The notes: generated from the sequence alone by a model not told the origin. A stretch of DNA of 64,000 bases from Hanleya hanleyi (GCA_036873755.1 JAVTVY010018708.1:1-64000), one strand, 5' to 3'. Counted from the first letter of the stretch, positions 47,075 to 58,548 are shown. Numbers and translations: made by a program.

Positions 47075-47495
47075 CCCCCAAAGCAAAATGCGCTGGCGAC
47101 GTCACATTGGTGGTTGGACTCTCGGTAGTCAAAGGTGAAGCTGCCGATGGCGTTGTTCCGCCGAGTAAAGTTGTGCCATCCGGAGGTTTAACTGGTACAA
47201 ACCGGCTTCTTGTTGCAGTCTGAAAATGGTTAGCAATAAGAGCTTCCAGGAAGTTAGGAGAAATCGGTAACCCTGTTCCTTGTGCTACAACTTGATTGTT
47301 AGACCTGCTGACAGGACTGGTGGGGTTACCGCTAGAGGTGATTATAGTCCGATCCGGTAGAAGATTGAGCATGATCAGATGCCTAGTGTTGGCTGGTATC
47401 ACAGGTGATAAAAGATGACCAGGGTGAGCAGTCGTGCTTAACACAAGGGACATCAAAGCGATAATCCTGCGCATAGCTCTGGCTGGATTGGCCAT
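47075..47495 (-). CDS. Signal-peptide first coding exon
   Basis: ATG at 47495 in a good Kozak context (AAAATGG). The N-terminus MANPARAMRRIIALMSLVLS followed by TTAHPG is a typical secretory signal peptide. It then reads a Ser/Thr/Pro-rich stretch (LLGGTTPSAASPLTTESPTT) to FALG and one extra base, where the intron begins GTAAGT. The exon is 421 nt (140 codons plus 1), so the donor is phase 1. Both Cys-rich terminal exons (38564 and 20515) start with the two bases needed, giving an Ala codon. The simplest reading is that it joins 38564 across an 8.5-kb intron to make a protein of about 309 residues. Other exons could lie between, or it could be a separate gene. Confidence 0.6.
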
Positions 47496-48870
47496 TTTCT
47501 ACCTAGTATGTGGAGGCAAATCATAGAATGAATAAATGATACTCCATGCAGACTACATATACCTTGAATACTGTCTGGAGATTTCACTCAAATCGAATAT
47601 TCTTTAAAATATATCTCTCATAGCCGAAAAATCATATGAGCAATTAAGTTAGTGTTATCAAGAACACATATATTGTAGGCTATTTCCCCCTGACTATTTC
47701 ATATATATTTTCATTTTTGGGTGTGGAATGATGGGAGAATACGAAGTATTTTCTCTCCTGTACTTATAATTAGGGGTTAATTATACGACCTTAATCTAGC
47801 CCATATGATAGTTTGGTTAAATGACAAGTCACGACCGTTCCGTTTTAACCGTTATATCTCATAAAAATGCAGCGTGTATAAATACTTGGGAGGTAAAAAA
47901 AAATCAGTAGCGAGTTATTTGACTTTTAGGCCTTCGGGATCCCAGAAAATACACTGACAACTTAATTATTTGAAAGAAATCTACTCGAATTTTATTTAGT
48001 CAATATGCTAGCTAAATGAAGACATCTGATAATTTGATTCTAACTAGGGTTGTGGATATATGCATTTTCACAAACATACAGTACGACAACTCGTCTACAC
48101 CGATGATCTGTATCTGTTCATGCAGAATGAATTTAAATTACATACCTGTATATGTTGAAATCTTCTGCAGCTGTGAATTTGTTAGCTGATCAACTCGAGT
48201 TTTATTGTGCAGAATGACAGGGGCATGGGGTCGTTAAAATCACAGGAGGCCATCTCTCTTTTCCCAAGTAGTTTTTTCATTCGTTTTTGAAGTAGACTGA
48301 ACAAGCTATTATTATAATCTATCATCAGTTAAAATAAATTTATTATCAAAACGCTTGTTTCGTAAAATTATTGCCAGCCTAACGAAGGCATGATCAAGTT
48401 CACTCAAGACGAAACTTATTTCATCAACCTCCCTTACAGTTCGTGCATTTGTTTACAAAATACAATTGGTACCGTATGTATGTGGGCCCTGTAAAGTAGA
48501 CTGATAATACAAATCCTAGAGAAGTCGGAAAACAAACTTCTTTCTTCAGGAAGCAGAATAAAGCCAATTCAATGTACAATGCCATCATTATCCCAATTTT
48601 CACGCACCCCAAAGAACATCTTTTCGAAATTCCACTAGGACTTATATCTTTATCCCCCTTACAACGCACAAATTTTTATTATTGATGGCAGTGCATGACA
48701 TTATTCCCCAAAAAGTATCAGTTTAGTATGAACTTAAAAAAATTTACCCTATCCAAAGAGGAATTAATCAGATCAAAAATAAATTTCTTTGCTTTTCATG
48801 ATCTATACAGCTGTTAGTTTTATTCTAAAAACGTGTTGTTTTTTTATACGAATGAGCATTGTCATTTCTG
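47496..48870. other. Upstream region of the signal exon, no other gene
   Basis: AT-rich. No clear TATA box at a defined distance and no coding frame I can support. Confidence 0.4.
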
Positions 48871-48874
48871 CAGC

Positions 48875-49605
48875 AAGCGTCAGATCCGACATTCAATATT
48901 CAGCCGTCGTCCATAAAAGAATTTTTGCATCAATATTCGAAATATCTATTTAGCATGATATCACCAATTCCAAATGTGTATGAAACAAATAATAATAATA
49001 ATAATAGCACCAGGTTTCCTACAAGAGAGAGCGGTCAACAGTTTTCAATGATGTCAGCAAGACAACTGATGTTATTTGCATGAATCCTAAACACTGACCA
49101 ATATTCTTTATTCAAATGAATTTTCAAGTGGTTCTCCAGAGTGGTTCTCCAGAGTGGTTCTCAGGTAAGCTTTGATTATCACTGTTTATTTGAACACCGT
49201 GGAGATGTAAAATACAGGATATTCAAACGGCCCCTAGCCCCGGGTTAAGTGGAATTAGATACCAGTTACGAATCGAAGCGCCAGAGATCTTGCACGCTAC
49301 GATCGTATTGTTGCCGTCAGTATACAATATTTATCGCAGAATTTGGAAAACTGCGAATGGCGGCGTTTGGTGATATAACTCTGTTAGAATATTATTACAG
49401 AAGCTTGTCAGTGTCGTTGATCGAAATCGTCGCAGTCTGCACATAATCAAGGAAATGCGACCAGGCGAGATATATATATACGTCATGTGGAGCTCCTTCT
49501 GGAATAATCCTCTCCAGAAATGGATTGTTAACTATGTCAAAATTGTAATCGTCTATCTTGTCGTAGAGTTGACGCGAGAGAAAGCCCTGATCATTCTTGT
49601 TAACC
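48875..49605 (-). mobile_element. RT element 3' fragment, diverged subfamily
   Basis: Starts GCGTCAGATCCGACATTCAA, includes an (AAT)n run at about 48989, a diverged module (about 49153-49260) and the ORF end, with the frame still reading QLYDKIDDYNFDIVNNPFLE. More diverged than other copies, close to the fragments at 12688. Confidence 0.75.
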
Positions 49606-50010
49606 CTACCTGGCAAGCCAGGGGGTGCGAAATGGCCCTCCTGCCAAACTTTCTGCGCTATCTCCGGAACGACAAAAATAGGCAGAGGATCATGGGTAAA
49701 TTCAAGATGGCGACCACGTGGGGTACCAGAAAAGTGATGTTTGTCATATTTTTTCAAAATTTCTGCTTTTCCGCAATGAAAAGTGGGCAAAAATTATTTT
49801 ATTTCACATCACATTAATATTTACTAATTTATCATGCAGTTTTTTGCGGAGAAATTGCATAAATAAAAAAAATCAGAAAATCCGACCGAAAAATCGACCA
49901 AAAATGCCGTTTTTGAAAATGACGTCACTGTGACGCCATCAAAGCGGCCATCTTGGATTTTTCACATTTTTTGGTGGAGCTTGACCCAAGGATATAGTGT
50001 CGTAAGTGTC
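49606..50010. repeat. Non-coding repeat-like stretch with CRE-like palindrome
   Basis: Contains CAAGATGGCG, and TGACGTCACTGTGACGCC at 49921, similar to sequence at 1050 and 2017. No gene. Confidence 0.4.
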
Positions 50011-50329
50011 AGCTCCCTAGCTCAAGGGGTAAGAAAATTAATTAGGGTGGGGGCGGGGGGGGGGGCATTTCGCCTCCCCCCGGCCAGGATAGGTCCCAAA
50101 AAGCGCAGGCCAGATAGTGTTAATGTATGGGTGCAGATATGATGTTAATCTGGGCTATAATTAGCCATATTGTTAGTGAGATATTCAAGCAATTTTGTAA
50201 ACAAAGAAACAACACAAGAATGTTCTCTTTTACGCGCTGTAGACTTGGAGGAGAATTATGGTATAACGTCGCGTTTAGCAATATTTCAACTGTATATCGA
50301 ACAAAAATTCTGATCTAAGGTCTCCACAA

Positions 50330-52182
50330 AACAAGCCAAAAAGTGACAATCCCAAATTAAAATCGCTTATATATAGATTTTGAAGTTTGATAATCTGAAA
50401 GAACGCGTTAAAACCTATATAATTGAAATTTATGTAACAAACCGATTTCTCTCAAATGACCTAAAATAAAATCTTCTAAAGCAGCTGCTCGATAAAAAGA
50501 ATCTCTTAAAACATTAAAATCTATACAGTCGATAAAAATATGTTTCACTGTGATTGTCTCATGACATGGAATTCACATCGGGGTTAGTACATTTTTTAAT
50601 AAATGTTCGTGAGTCAGTCGTGAATGACCGATTCTACAGAGACTGATTATAGCGCGATCGGAACGTCTCTGACTTCCAAGAAGAGTAAAATCTATAGTTT
50701 TCTTAAACTCATGAAGCTTGTTGCCAACATCAGCATCACATAAATATTGAAACAGCTTTCTCATATAGGCACAGATACAATGTCTGAAATCGCTATACGG
50801 GACTCCATGATGGTTAACCTTGGTTTTGGAACGGGTATAACAATGACATTCTGCCATGAAGGTGGAAAAATCCCCGTCAGCCAAACTGTTAAATATGGAC
50901 AATAAGGTTTCCAGATTCTGGCAAATGTTTTAAATGTTGATAAGAAATAATATGAGGAGAGGCAATGCAATCGATAGCTATCTCAAGAGAAGTATGAAGC
51001 CTATCAATTGAAAACGCTATAATCTTCGTTATTAGGAGAGAAAAACATACTTTTCTTGGTTTCTTCCATTTCTAAGAACTTTTGAATGTTAGCTATATAA
51101 TTATCTGACGATGACTTTTGAGCAATTGTGTCGCCCTGCTTATTAGTAATATTTGATTGGTCAGTTATAAACTGATCTCCATCCTTAGAATGATGAACAC
51201 TGGATTTGGATCTTTTACCTTTAATTCTCTTAATCATATTCCAAACTTTCTTTACCGGTTTATGTGTATGTGTATGTAGAAACATTTTTTTTCCAGGAAT
51301 CACATTTGTTTTGTTTGCTGGTTTTACGGGTTTTAGCTCTGGTAATTCTTACATCTTTCAAATTATTAGAAATAGGATCTCGACGGAAACACCGATCGGC
51401 GTTGTCCAACGTTTTCCAGCCTCTTTACAGTCGTCGTTGAACCATAGCTTTTCAATATGTGTAACACTGGAGGATTTGGGTATTGATCTAATAGTTGAAC
51501 AGGATCTGCGACATCTGTAAACAAGTCTGTCTGTAGTTTTTGCAAACAAACAGTTTCAAATTTGAACCGTTAAACGTTTCTAAAATTATATCTTGATGAA
51601 GGAGGATCATCAGCTGAACGAGCAGCTTTTAATACGGTGGAAATCTGATCACTTCCACAAAGATCATCATGGACACACCAAGTAAATTCTTCAAGTAAGG
51701 AAGGTCACGAATTGAGATATATAATACTGAATACGTTTCTTTGCTTGGATGTAAGTATGTTTTAGAACCGTCATTGAAGATACATAAATAATTGTTTGAT
51801 ATGATCTTCTGTTTGATTTGATCTTCTAGAACTTTTCCTTTAGGGTTTTCTTGATCATCCCAAAGTGTACTTCGACGATATAAAATCGCCCATCAATACA
51901 CATGGTTTGGGGAGTTGGTCATATATATTTTGAAGCTCATCAAGACAGACACCACCAGCAGAAAGTATATACGCTGTGCATAATGTAAACACGAAATTCA
52001 AAGTAACACGAACGGTTACAGCTTGTAAATATGTCTTTAAATCAACAGGGCTATGTAAAACACCCATTTTAACATGTATTGAAGAGCCGCCAGCCCTTCC
52101 ATTGAAGAGCCGCCTGTAGCCCTTCCATTGAAGAGCCGCCTGTAACCCTTCCATTGAAGAGCCGCCTGTAGCCCTTTCATTG
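50330..52182 (-). mobile_element. I-like LINE remnant (copy A), RT core deleted
   Basis: On the minus strand from 52182 down: a stretch with GGSSIHVKMGVLHSP, the endonuclease signature LPKPCVLMGDF, a linker with EKLWFNDDCKEAGKRW, KPVKKVWNMIKRIKGKRSKS, and the first RT block (NVIVIPVPKP). It then jumps directly to the far C-terminus (TLLGSQRRSDRAIISLCRIG, HSRLTHEHLL). The order and motifs fit I/Nimb-type ORF2, but the whole catalytic RT and most of the RNase H region is missing at about 50815. Frameshifts are also present. The 3' UTR reaches about 50330. Confidence 0.85.
52078..52180 (-). repeat. 26-bp repeat inside LINE endonuclease region
   Basis: About four copies of TGAAGAGCCGCCTGTAGCCC plus TTCCAT. 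The expansion is also present in copy B (56976-57080), so it began before the duplication. Confidence 0.9.
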
Positions 52183-52442
52183 TTGCTCCCTCGCTTACGC
52201 TCAGCATTAAGAGGATAGAACAAGGACTGGTTCGCTCGGTGTCAGTATAATGTGACTGAGTGGGGTGTCATGTCTGCCTACGGCATGATATTTCAGTGGG
52301 ACAGCACTATAAAATGGCAGCATTAGATCTGCTCTGTTACAAGTAGGTTCCCCTGCCTCTCTCCCTCCCCTCCCTTCCCTTCCCCGTCGTGATATAGCTG
52401 AAAAAATGTTAAAAGCGACGTTAAACCCTATTCACTCACTCA
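52183..52442 (+). mobile_element. SINE insertion with 7-bp target duplication (copy A only)
   Basis: Flanked by TTCATTG at 52176-52182 and 52443-52449. The 3' end is GATATAGCTG...GCGACGTTAAACCC followed by CACTCACTCA, the tail also seen at 5685 and 23523. The 5' part (TTGCTCCCTCGCTTACGC onward) shows no clear tRNA boxes. Copy B lacks it, so it inserted after the duplication. Confidence 0.85.
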
Positions 52443-52449
52443 TTCATTG

Positions 52450-52515
52450 TCATCTAAAGCATAGGAATCATAAGGTGTATATTGCCGTAATTCAAATGTA
52501 TATTTATCTGTTTCT
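52450..52515 (-). pseudogene. LINE ORF2 endonuclease N-terminal piece (copy A)
   Basis: Matches 57955-58020 of copy B (a KETDKYTFELRQYTPYDSYA stretch). The preceding ~115 bp with the start codon are deleted here. Confidence 0.7.
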
Positions 52516-52532
52516 TTGAGAAAATTGTCATT

Positions 52533-52880
52533 CATGCAAGAGGTGGGAAAAATTGACGACGTCTGGCGACTAAAAAGCAACCATATGATTCTACAGGAAA
52601 GCTTCCCTCAGTACCCCTCATTCAGACCAGGGCGTCGCCTTAGTATCTCAACCGCGCTTTTATTGCAGCTGTTCATGTAGAGACAATGTAGTATCCACAC
52701 GGCCCCTAGCACCGGCTTAAGCGGAATTGGATACTCATCTGATGTTAATGGATGAGCATCGTGGACGTCTGATGAAGTAACCGCCTCAACATGGGGTAAA
52801 ACTGGTAAATGCAAGAATACCCAGGAAAGCTAACCTGTAATGGCCGACGTCGTATGGATTAAACTTCCCACCAGAACAAT
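52533..52880 (-). mobile_element. Family C element (copy A)
   Basis: ATGCAAGAGGTGGGAAAAAT to GTCGTATGGATTAAAC, with the module in minus orientation (about 52645-52737). It sits between the LINE ORF1 and ORF2 remnants. Confidence 0.85.
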
Positions 52881-52943
52881 AAACTTACATATATAAATAA
52901 CACACAAGACCGCATAAACTAATAAATAGTGTCAACTTAGCCA

Positions 52944-53630
52944 TCATGTACATTTAATCAAAGATCTTCTGGTCTGGCTTTGCTGATACTTTTTATGATC
53001 TTCCCGCATCTGCTTTATATCTTTGTCTTTTTCGCCATAAATTTCTTGTTCTTTCTTCTGCTCATGTTTCTCTGTCGACCTCTGGTTTAAGGAAGAATTG
53101 TCGGGTCGCTCATTATCACAAGGTTTCTTCATGTGTTTAGCAACCAGGCTATATTCTGGGGTGAATTTCGTAGGTGTAGCTGTGTTGGGAATGGAACTAT
53201 CATCTTCCCCTTCACCCTCTTGTTCATCTCCCATGGATAGTTCATCAACTTCATCTCTTGTGAGCTTAACAATCAGAACAGCATCTGGAGTGAAGTTCAA
53301 GCTACCATCAGAATGCACAAATGTATGATCACTACGACTGTGGATCCACAATATTAGCAGACTCATTGATTTGAAACTCCGGATGATCTAGCAAAGCATC
53401 CGTACTTTCTAGCGGTTTATTCTCCTTGCAAGGTGGGCTAAGAATATCAATGGAATTATTAACACCTTTCTCATCACCGGGAACTGAAAATCGGTTTAGG
53501 CTCTTAGATGCATTTCGCTTTGCCCCTGACCAAGCCTAGAATTTTATTATGGGGGCCCTGCCATCAGGACCTACAATTGACCTAATACTTTCGCCCACGC
53601 TTTCACACTGCTCGACTGACTGTGCCTTGC
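52944..53630 (-). pseudogene. Probable LINE ORF1 C-terminal remnant (copy A)
   Basis: The frame 52944-53366 is highly charged: KLTRDEVDELSMGDEQ, PEYSLVAKHMKKPCDNERPD, then a lysine/glutamate-rich tail ending SQTRRSLIKCT. It continues upstream in another frame (PGDEKGVNNSIDILSPPCKE). The position directly before ORF2 on the same strand suggests the end of the LINE ORF1. No zinc knuckle is left here. The assignment is inferred from position. Confidence 0.5.
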
Positions 53631-53631
53631 C

Positions 53632-54484
53632 GACATCATTGAAAACTGTTGACCGCTTCTCTCTTGCAGGAAACAAGCCTATGTTTATGTATATACTATG
53701 ATTGTCTTTTTGAATTTGATGCTAATGCTGTTATATGGAATATGGAATAGGTCTTTGGATTATGGACGCGGATATTCTCTAATGGACGACGGCTGGATTA
53801 TGAATGACGGACTAGACGCTTGTAATTTATTCCGAGAAGGGAGTTCTCCACAACGGGAGACTTCTGGCATTGAATGCATGTGGATATTGAAAAAATCAAA
53901 ATGTCTGACGGAAGAACTTGATGCTAAAGGCCACATACCGTACAGACATGTATCCACATGGGCTTTCTCGACTGTCTATAGTACAATCCTTCATCAGGAC
54001 CTTATTGTCCGCCTTACTTCAATAACAGTATCGGTGTTCAAGAAAACTGACCGCCGATATATTAGTGCCAGAAGCCATAAAGCGTCCTTTAGCTCTACTA
54101 CGTACATACAAGGGATATCATTCATGGTATGTTTCTTTGTTTATAGAGTTGCTCGAATTTCCCATTAATAATATCTATGTGAAATTTAGCAACGCAAGAT
54201 ATCAACAGCATATAGGAATTCCAATGGGTACTAATTGTACACCCCTCTATCTGTTCTCTTATGAATACAACTATATGCAGACGCTTTCAAAAACAGATTT
54301 TTCAAAGCCCGTTCCAGCTTATTCACCAAACGCTATATATAGACGATCTTCTTGCTGTGGATAATCGCTATATAAATGACAAAGTGAAGGATATATATCC
54401 ACCTTCACTGGATTTGAAAGAAACTGCAGATGGCCCTAGCGGCACATCTCATTTATACCTATATCTCTATAAAAATGAAGCGGC
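53632..54484 (+). mobile_element. RT element pieces: 3' UTR end then central RT (copy A)
   Basis: 53632-53825 is the 3' UTR end (GACGCTTGTAA). It is followed at once by a central RT part with CMWILKKSKCLTEELDAKGH, a STVYSTILHQDLI block, IGIPMGTNCTPLYLFSYEYN (short deletion inside) and, after frameshifts, YIDDLLAVDNRYINDKVKDI. The copy stops at LYLYKNEA, where family B begins. Confidence 0.85.
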
Positions 54485-54903
54485 CCACTTCCCTTATATG
54501 TGTTGTAATTTTTTTTACCTGTATACGGCGCGATTCTGCTGGTGGACGTTTCGTCCCCGAGGCCCGCCTCCTGTGCAGACTTTTCGGCCTTTGATATATG
54601 TTAGGATTTGTGGGAAGTTGATGCTGGGTCGATATTGAGCCTTACAGACTAGTCTGTTGTGTTAAATGCCGTCATTTTCATCTGACGACGATACAGCTCA
54701 CCAATACCCAGTGTACGAGTTGTCACAGCGAAACAGCTCACCAATTACCAATGTACGAGTTGTCAGAGCATTTCCATCATAGCTCTCTAGATTTGTATGT
54801 AATACCGCTTATGCCGGTGCTAGGGGCCGTGTTGTCATATCATCCAAGTAGCCACATGAACAGGTACAATAAAAGCGTACCTGAGATACAACACATATCC
54901 CGA
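54485..54903 (+). mobile_element. Family B piece in RT-sense orientation (copy A)
   Basis: CCACTTCCCTTATATGTGTT continuing over the unit boundary into ACCTGTATACGGCG, the GGACGTTTCGTCC hairpin and the module with a perfect P3 (about 54802-54889). Cut at the duplication junction. Confidence 0.85.
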
Positions 54904-55224
54904 AGCTCCCTAGGTCAAGTGGTAAGAAAAATAATTAGGGTGGGGGCGGAGGGGGGAGGGGGGCATTTCGCCTCCCCCCGGCCAGGATAGGTCCCAAAAA
55001 GCGCAACCCAGATAGTGTTAATGTATGGGTGCAGATATGATGTTAATCTGGGCTATAATTTGCCATATTGTTAGTGAGATATTCAAGCAACTCTGTAAAC
55101 AAAGAAACAACACAAGAATGTTCTCTTTTACGCGCTGTAGACTTGGAGGAGAATTATGGTATAACGTCGCGTTTAGCAATATTTCAACTGTATATCGAAC
55201 AAAAATTCTGATCTAAGATCTCCA

Positions 55225-57086
55225 CAAAACAAGCCAAAATGTGACAATCCCAAATCAAAATCGCTTATATATAGATTTTGAAGTTTGATAATCTAAAAGA
55301 AAGCGTTAAAACCTATATAATTGAAATTTATGTAACAAACCGATTTCTCTCAAATGACCTAAAATAAAATCTTCTAAAGCAGCTGCTTGATAAAAAGAAT
55401 CTCTTATAACTTAAAATCTATGCAGTCGATAAAAATATGTTTCACTGTGATTGTCTCATGACATGGAATTCACATCGGGGTTAGTACATTTTTTAATAAA
55501 TGTTCGTGAAGCAGTCGTGAATGACCGATTCTACAGAGACTGATTATAGCGTGATCGGAACGTCTCTGACTTCCAAGAAGAGTAGAATCTATAGTTTTCT
55601 TAAACTCATGAAGGTTGTTGTCAACATCAGCATCACATAAATATTGAAACAGCTTTCTCATATAGGCACAGATACAATGTCTGAAATCGCTATACGGTAC
55701 TCCATGATGGTTAACCTTGGTTTTGGAACGGGTATAACAATGACATTCTGCCATGAAGGTGAAAAAATCCCCGTCAGCCAAACTGTTAAATATGGACAAT
55801 AAGGTTTCCAGATTCTGGCAAATGTTTTAAATGTTGATAAGAAATAATATGAGGAGAGGCAGTGCAATCGATAGCTATCTCAAGAGAAGTATGAAGCCTA
55901 TCAATTGAAAACGCTATAATCTTCGTTCGTTATTAGAAGAGAAAAACATCCTTTTCTTGGTTTCTTCCATTTCTAAGAACTTTTGAATGTTAGCTATATA
56001 ATTATCTGACGATGACTTTTGAGCAATTGTGTCGCCCTGCTTATTAGTAATATTTGATTGGTCAGTTATAAACTGATCTCCATCCTTAGAATGATGAACA
56101 CTGGATTTGGATCTTTTACCTTTAATTCTCTTAATCATATTCCAAACTTTCTTTACCGGTTTATGTGTATGTGTATGTAGAAACATTTTTTTTCCAGGAA
56201 TCACATTTGTTTTGTTTGCTGGTTTTACGGGCTTTAGCTCTGGTAATTCTTACATCTTTCAAATTATTAGAAATAGGATCTCGACGGAAACCGATCGGCG
56301 TTGTCCAACGTTTTCCAACCTCTTTACAGTCGTCGTTGAACCATAGCTTTTCAATATGTGTAACACTGGAGGATTTGGGTATTGATCTAATAGTTGAACA
56401 GGATCTGCGACATCTGTAAACAAGTCTGTCTGTAGTTTTTGCAAACAAACAGTTTCAAATTTGAACCGTTAAACGTTTCTAAAATTATATCTTGATGAAG
56501 GAGGATCATCAGCTGAACGAGCAGCTTTTAATACGGTGGAAATCTGATCACTTCCACAAAGATCATCATGGACACACCAAGTAAATTCTTCAAGTAAGGA
56601 AGGTCACAAATTCAGATATATAATGCTGAATACGTTTCTTTGCTTGGATGTAAGTATGTTTTAGAACCGTCATTGAAGATACATAAATAATTGTTTGATA
56701 TGATCTTCTGTTTGATTTGATCTTCTAGAACTTTTCCTTTAGGGTTTTCTTGATCATCCCAAAGTGTACTTCGACGATTAAAATCGCCCATCAATACACA
56801 TGGTTTGGGGAGTTGGTCATATATATTTTGAAGCTCATCAAGACAGACACCACCAGCAGAAAGTATATGCACCGTGCATAATGTAAACACGAAATTCAAA
56901 GTAACACGAACGGTTACAGCTTGTAAATATGTCTTTAAATCAACAGGGCTATGTAAAACACCCATTTTAACATGTATTGAAGAGCCGCCTGTAGCCCTTC
57001 CATTGAAGAGCCCCTTGTAGCCCTTCCATTGAAGAGCCGCCTGTAGCCCTTCCATTGAAGAGCCGCCTGTAGCCCTTTCATTGTCT
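55225..57086 (-). mobile_element. I-like LINE remnant (copy B), same RT-core deletion
   Basis: Same pieces as copy A: LPKPCVLMGDFNRRSTLWDD (the endonuclease GDFN-x5-W type motif is complete here), EKLWFNDDCKEVGKRW, KPVKKVWNMIKRIKGKRSKS, NVIVIPVPKP, and the C-terminal TLLGSQRRSDHAIISLCRIG. The identical deletion junction at about 55712 shows it predates the duplication. Small differences: one short insertion (CGTT) at 55927 and changed codons. Confidence 0.87.
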
Positions 57087-57091
57087 TCTAA

Positions 57092-57949
57092 TTACAAGCG
57101 TCTAGTCCGTCATTCATAATGCAGCCGTCGTCCATTAGAGAATATCCGCGTCCATAATCCAAAGACCTATTCCATATTCCATATAACAGTATTAGCACCA
57201 AATTAAAAAAGACAATCATAGTATACATAAACATAGGCTTGTTTCCTGCAAGAGAGAAGCGGTCAACAGTTTTCAATGATGCCGGCAAGACATCATGATG
57301 TTCCAAAAATATCAAATCTGTATCGCTGATCAGTATTCTTAATCCATAATATTCGTTGTAAGGTCGTCATCTAAAGAATGATGTATCTCAGTCACGCTTT
57401 GATTGCGCCAGTTCATATGAGTACCATGAGGATCTTGAAGTGCATGGGTTCATACGGCCCCTAGCCCCGGGTTAAGCGGAATTAGACACAAGTTACGAAA
57501 CGTAGCGCCATAGATCTTGCACGCTACGTTCGTATTTTGCTATCAGCATGCGATATGTATCGCCAAATTTGAGAAACTTTGAGTGGAGGCGCTTGGTGGA
57601 ATAGCCCTGTTTTATAAGTTTCTGCAACAATGTTTTGTGACGTTGATTAAAATCATCACATCTATCACAGGATCTAGCAAATGCTACTAAGCGAGATATG
57701 TATACGCCATATGCAGGTTCCACTGGAATATTACTATCCAGAAAGGGATAGTTTACGATGTTGAAATTGTAATCATCTCCTTTGTCATAAAGTCGACGAG
57801 AGAGAATTCCCGCTTCATTTTTATAGAGATAGAGATCTAAATAAGATGTGCCTGTAGGGCTATCTGTAGTTTCCTTCAAATCCAGTGAAGGTGGATATAT
57901 ATCCTTCACTGCGTCATTTATATAGCGATTATCCACAGCGAGAAGATCG
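57092..57949 (-). mobile_element. RT element, 5'-truncated insertion with TCTAA duplication
   Basis: Flanked by TCTAA at 57087-57091 and 57950-57954; copy A has the uninterrupted site. On the minus strand it starts inside the YIDDLL codons (DLLAVDNRYINDAVKDIYPP), keeps an open frame to KYERSVQDLWRYVS, then has the module (about 57381-57490) and a 3' UTR to the terminus. The 211-codon frame 57493-58128 is a chimera of LINE endonuclease start plus this RT end, created by the insertion. It is a dated, recent insertion and gives the element's true 3' end. Confidence 0.93.
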
Positions 57950-57954
57950 TCTAA

Positions 57955-58130
57955 AGCATAGGAATCATAAGGTGTATATTGCCGTAATTCAAATGTATAT
58001 TTATCTGTTTCTTTGAGAATATTCTCATTCAAACAACTAGCTGAGGGTTCATACTTCTGAACTAACAACTGAAACTCATTTAAATTTGGCCAAACTGCTC
58101 TGCAGATGAGGGTTGGAAACGGAACCATTT
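57955..58130 (-). pseudogene. LINE ORF2 endonuclease start (copy B)
   Basis: From 58128: MVPFPTLICRAVWPNLNEFQ, LLVQKYEPSASCLNE, NILKETDKYTF. This matches the usual opening of I-type ORF2 (WNCRG...N..EL...CLQET..K), with several signature residues altered. It reads on into the inserted RT element. Confidence 0.75.
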
Positions 58131-58151
58131 TAGTCTATATAAAGAAATTGG

Positions 58152-58490
58152 AGCGATATGCAAGAAGTGGGGAAAATTGACGACGTCTGGCGACTAAAAA
58201 GCAACCATATGACTCTACAGGAAAGCTTCCCTCGGTACCTGACATTCAGACCAGGGCGTCGCCTTAGTATCTCAACCGCGCTTTTATTGCAGCTGTTCAT
58301 GTAGAGACAATGTAGTATCCACACGGCCCCTAGCACCGGCTTAAGCGGAATTGGATACTCATCTTATGTTAATGGATGAGCATCGTGGACGTCTGATGAA
58401 GTAACCGCCTCAACATGGGGTAAAACTGGTAAATGCAAGAATACCCAGGCAAGCTAACCTGTAATGCCCGACGTCGTACGGATTAAACTT
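58152..58490 (-). mobile_element. Family C element (copy B)
   Basis: TTGGAGCGATATGCAAGAAG to GTCGTACGGATTAAAC, with the module at 58267-58358. P3 here is CAGCTGC with GCGGTTG (two G-U pairs in RNA). Confidence 0.87.
58267..58358 (-). other. Structured module, family C type (reference copy)
   Basis: Minus strand: P1 GTATCC (58353-58358) with AGATAC (58267-58272). P2 CGTGTGG with CTACATG. P3 CAGCTGC (58289-58295) with GCGGTTG (58273-58279) around loop AATAAAAGC. P3 abuts P1 with no gap. Confidence 0.65.
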
Positions 58491-58548
58491 CCCACCAGAA
58501 CAATAATTCTACATATATAAATAACACACAAGACCGCCAACTTAGCCA

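Larger units (their letters stand above)
50011..54903. repeat. Tandem segmental duplication, copy A
   Basis: Opens AGCTCCCTAGCTCAAGGGGT and runs to CACATATCCCGA, where copy B opens with AGCTCCCTAGGTCAAGTGGT. Order of contents: LINE 3' part, SINE (only here), LINE endonuclease start, family C, LINE ORF1 part, RT element piece, family B piece. Confidence 0.92.

Noticed and set aside
50127..50318. Duplicated plus-strand ORF starting MGADMMLIW (also 55025-55216)
   Set aside because: Its presence in both copies is due to the segmental duplication; it is antisense to the LINE 3' flank and shows no domain.
53098..53328. Plus-strand ORF rich in serine (also 58703-58933)
   Set aside because: Antisense shadow of the LINE ORF1 remnant.
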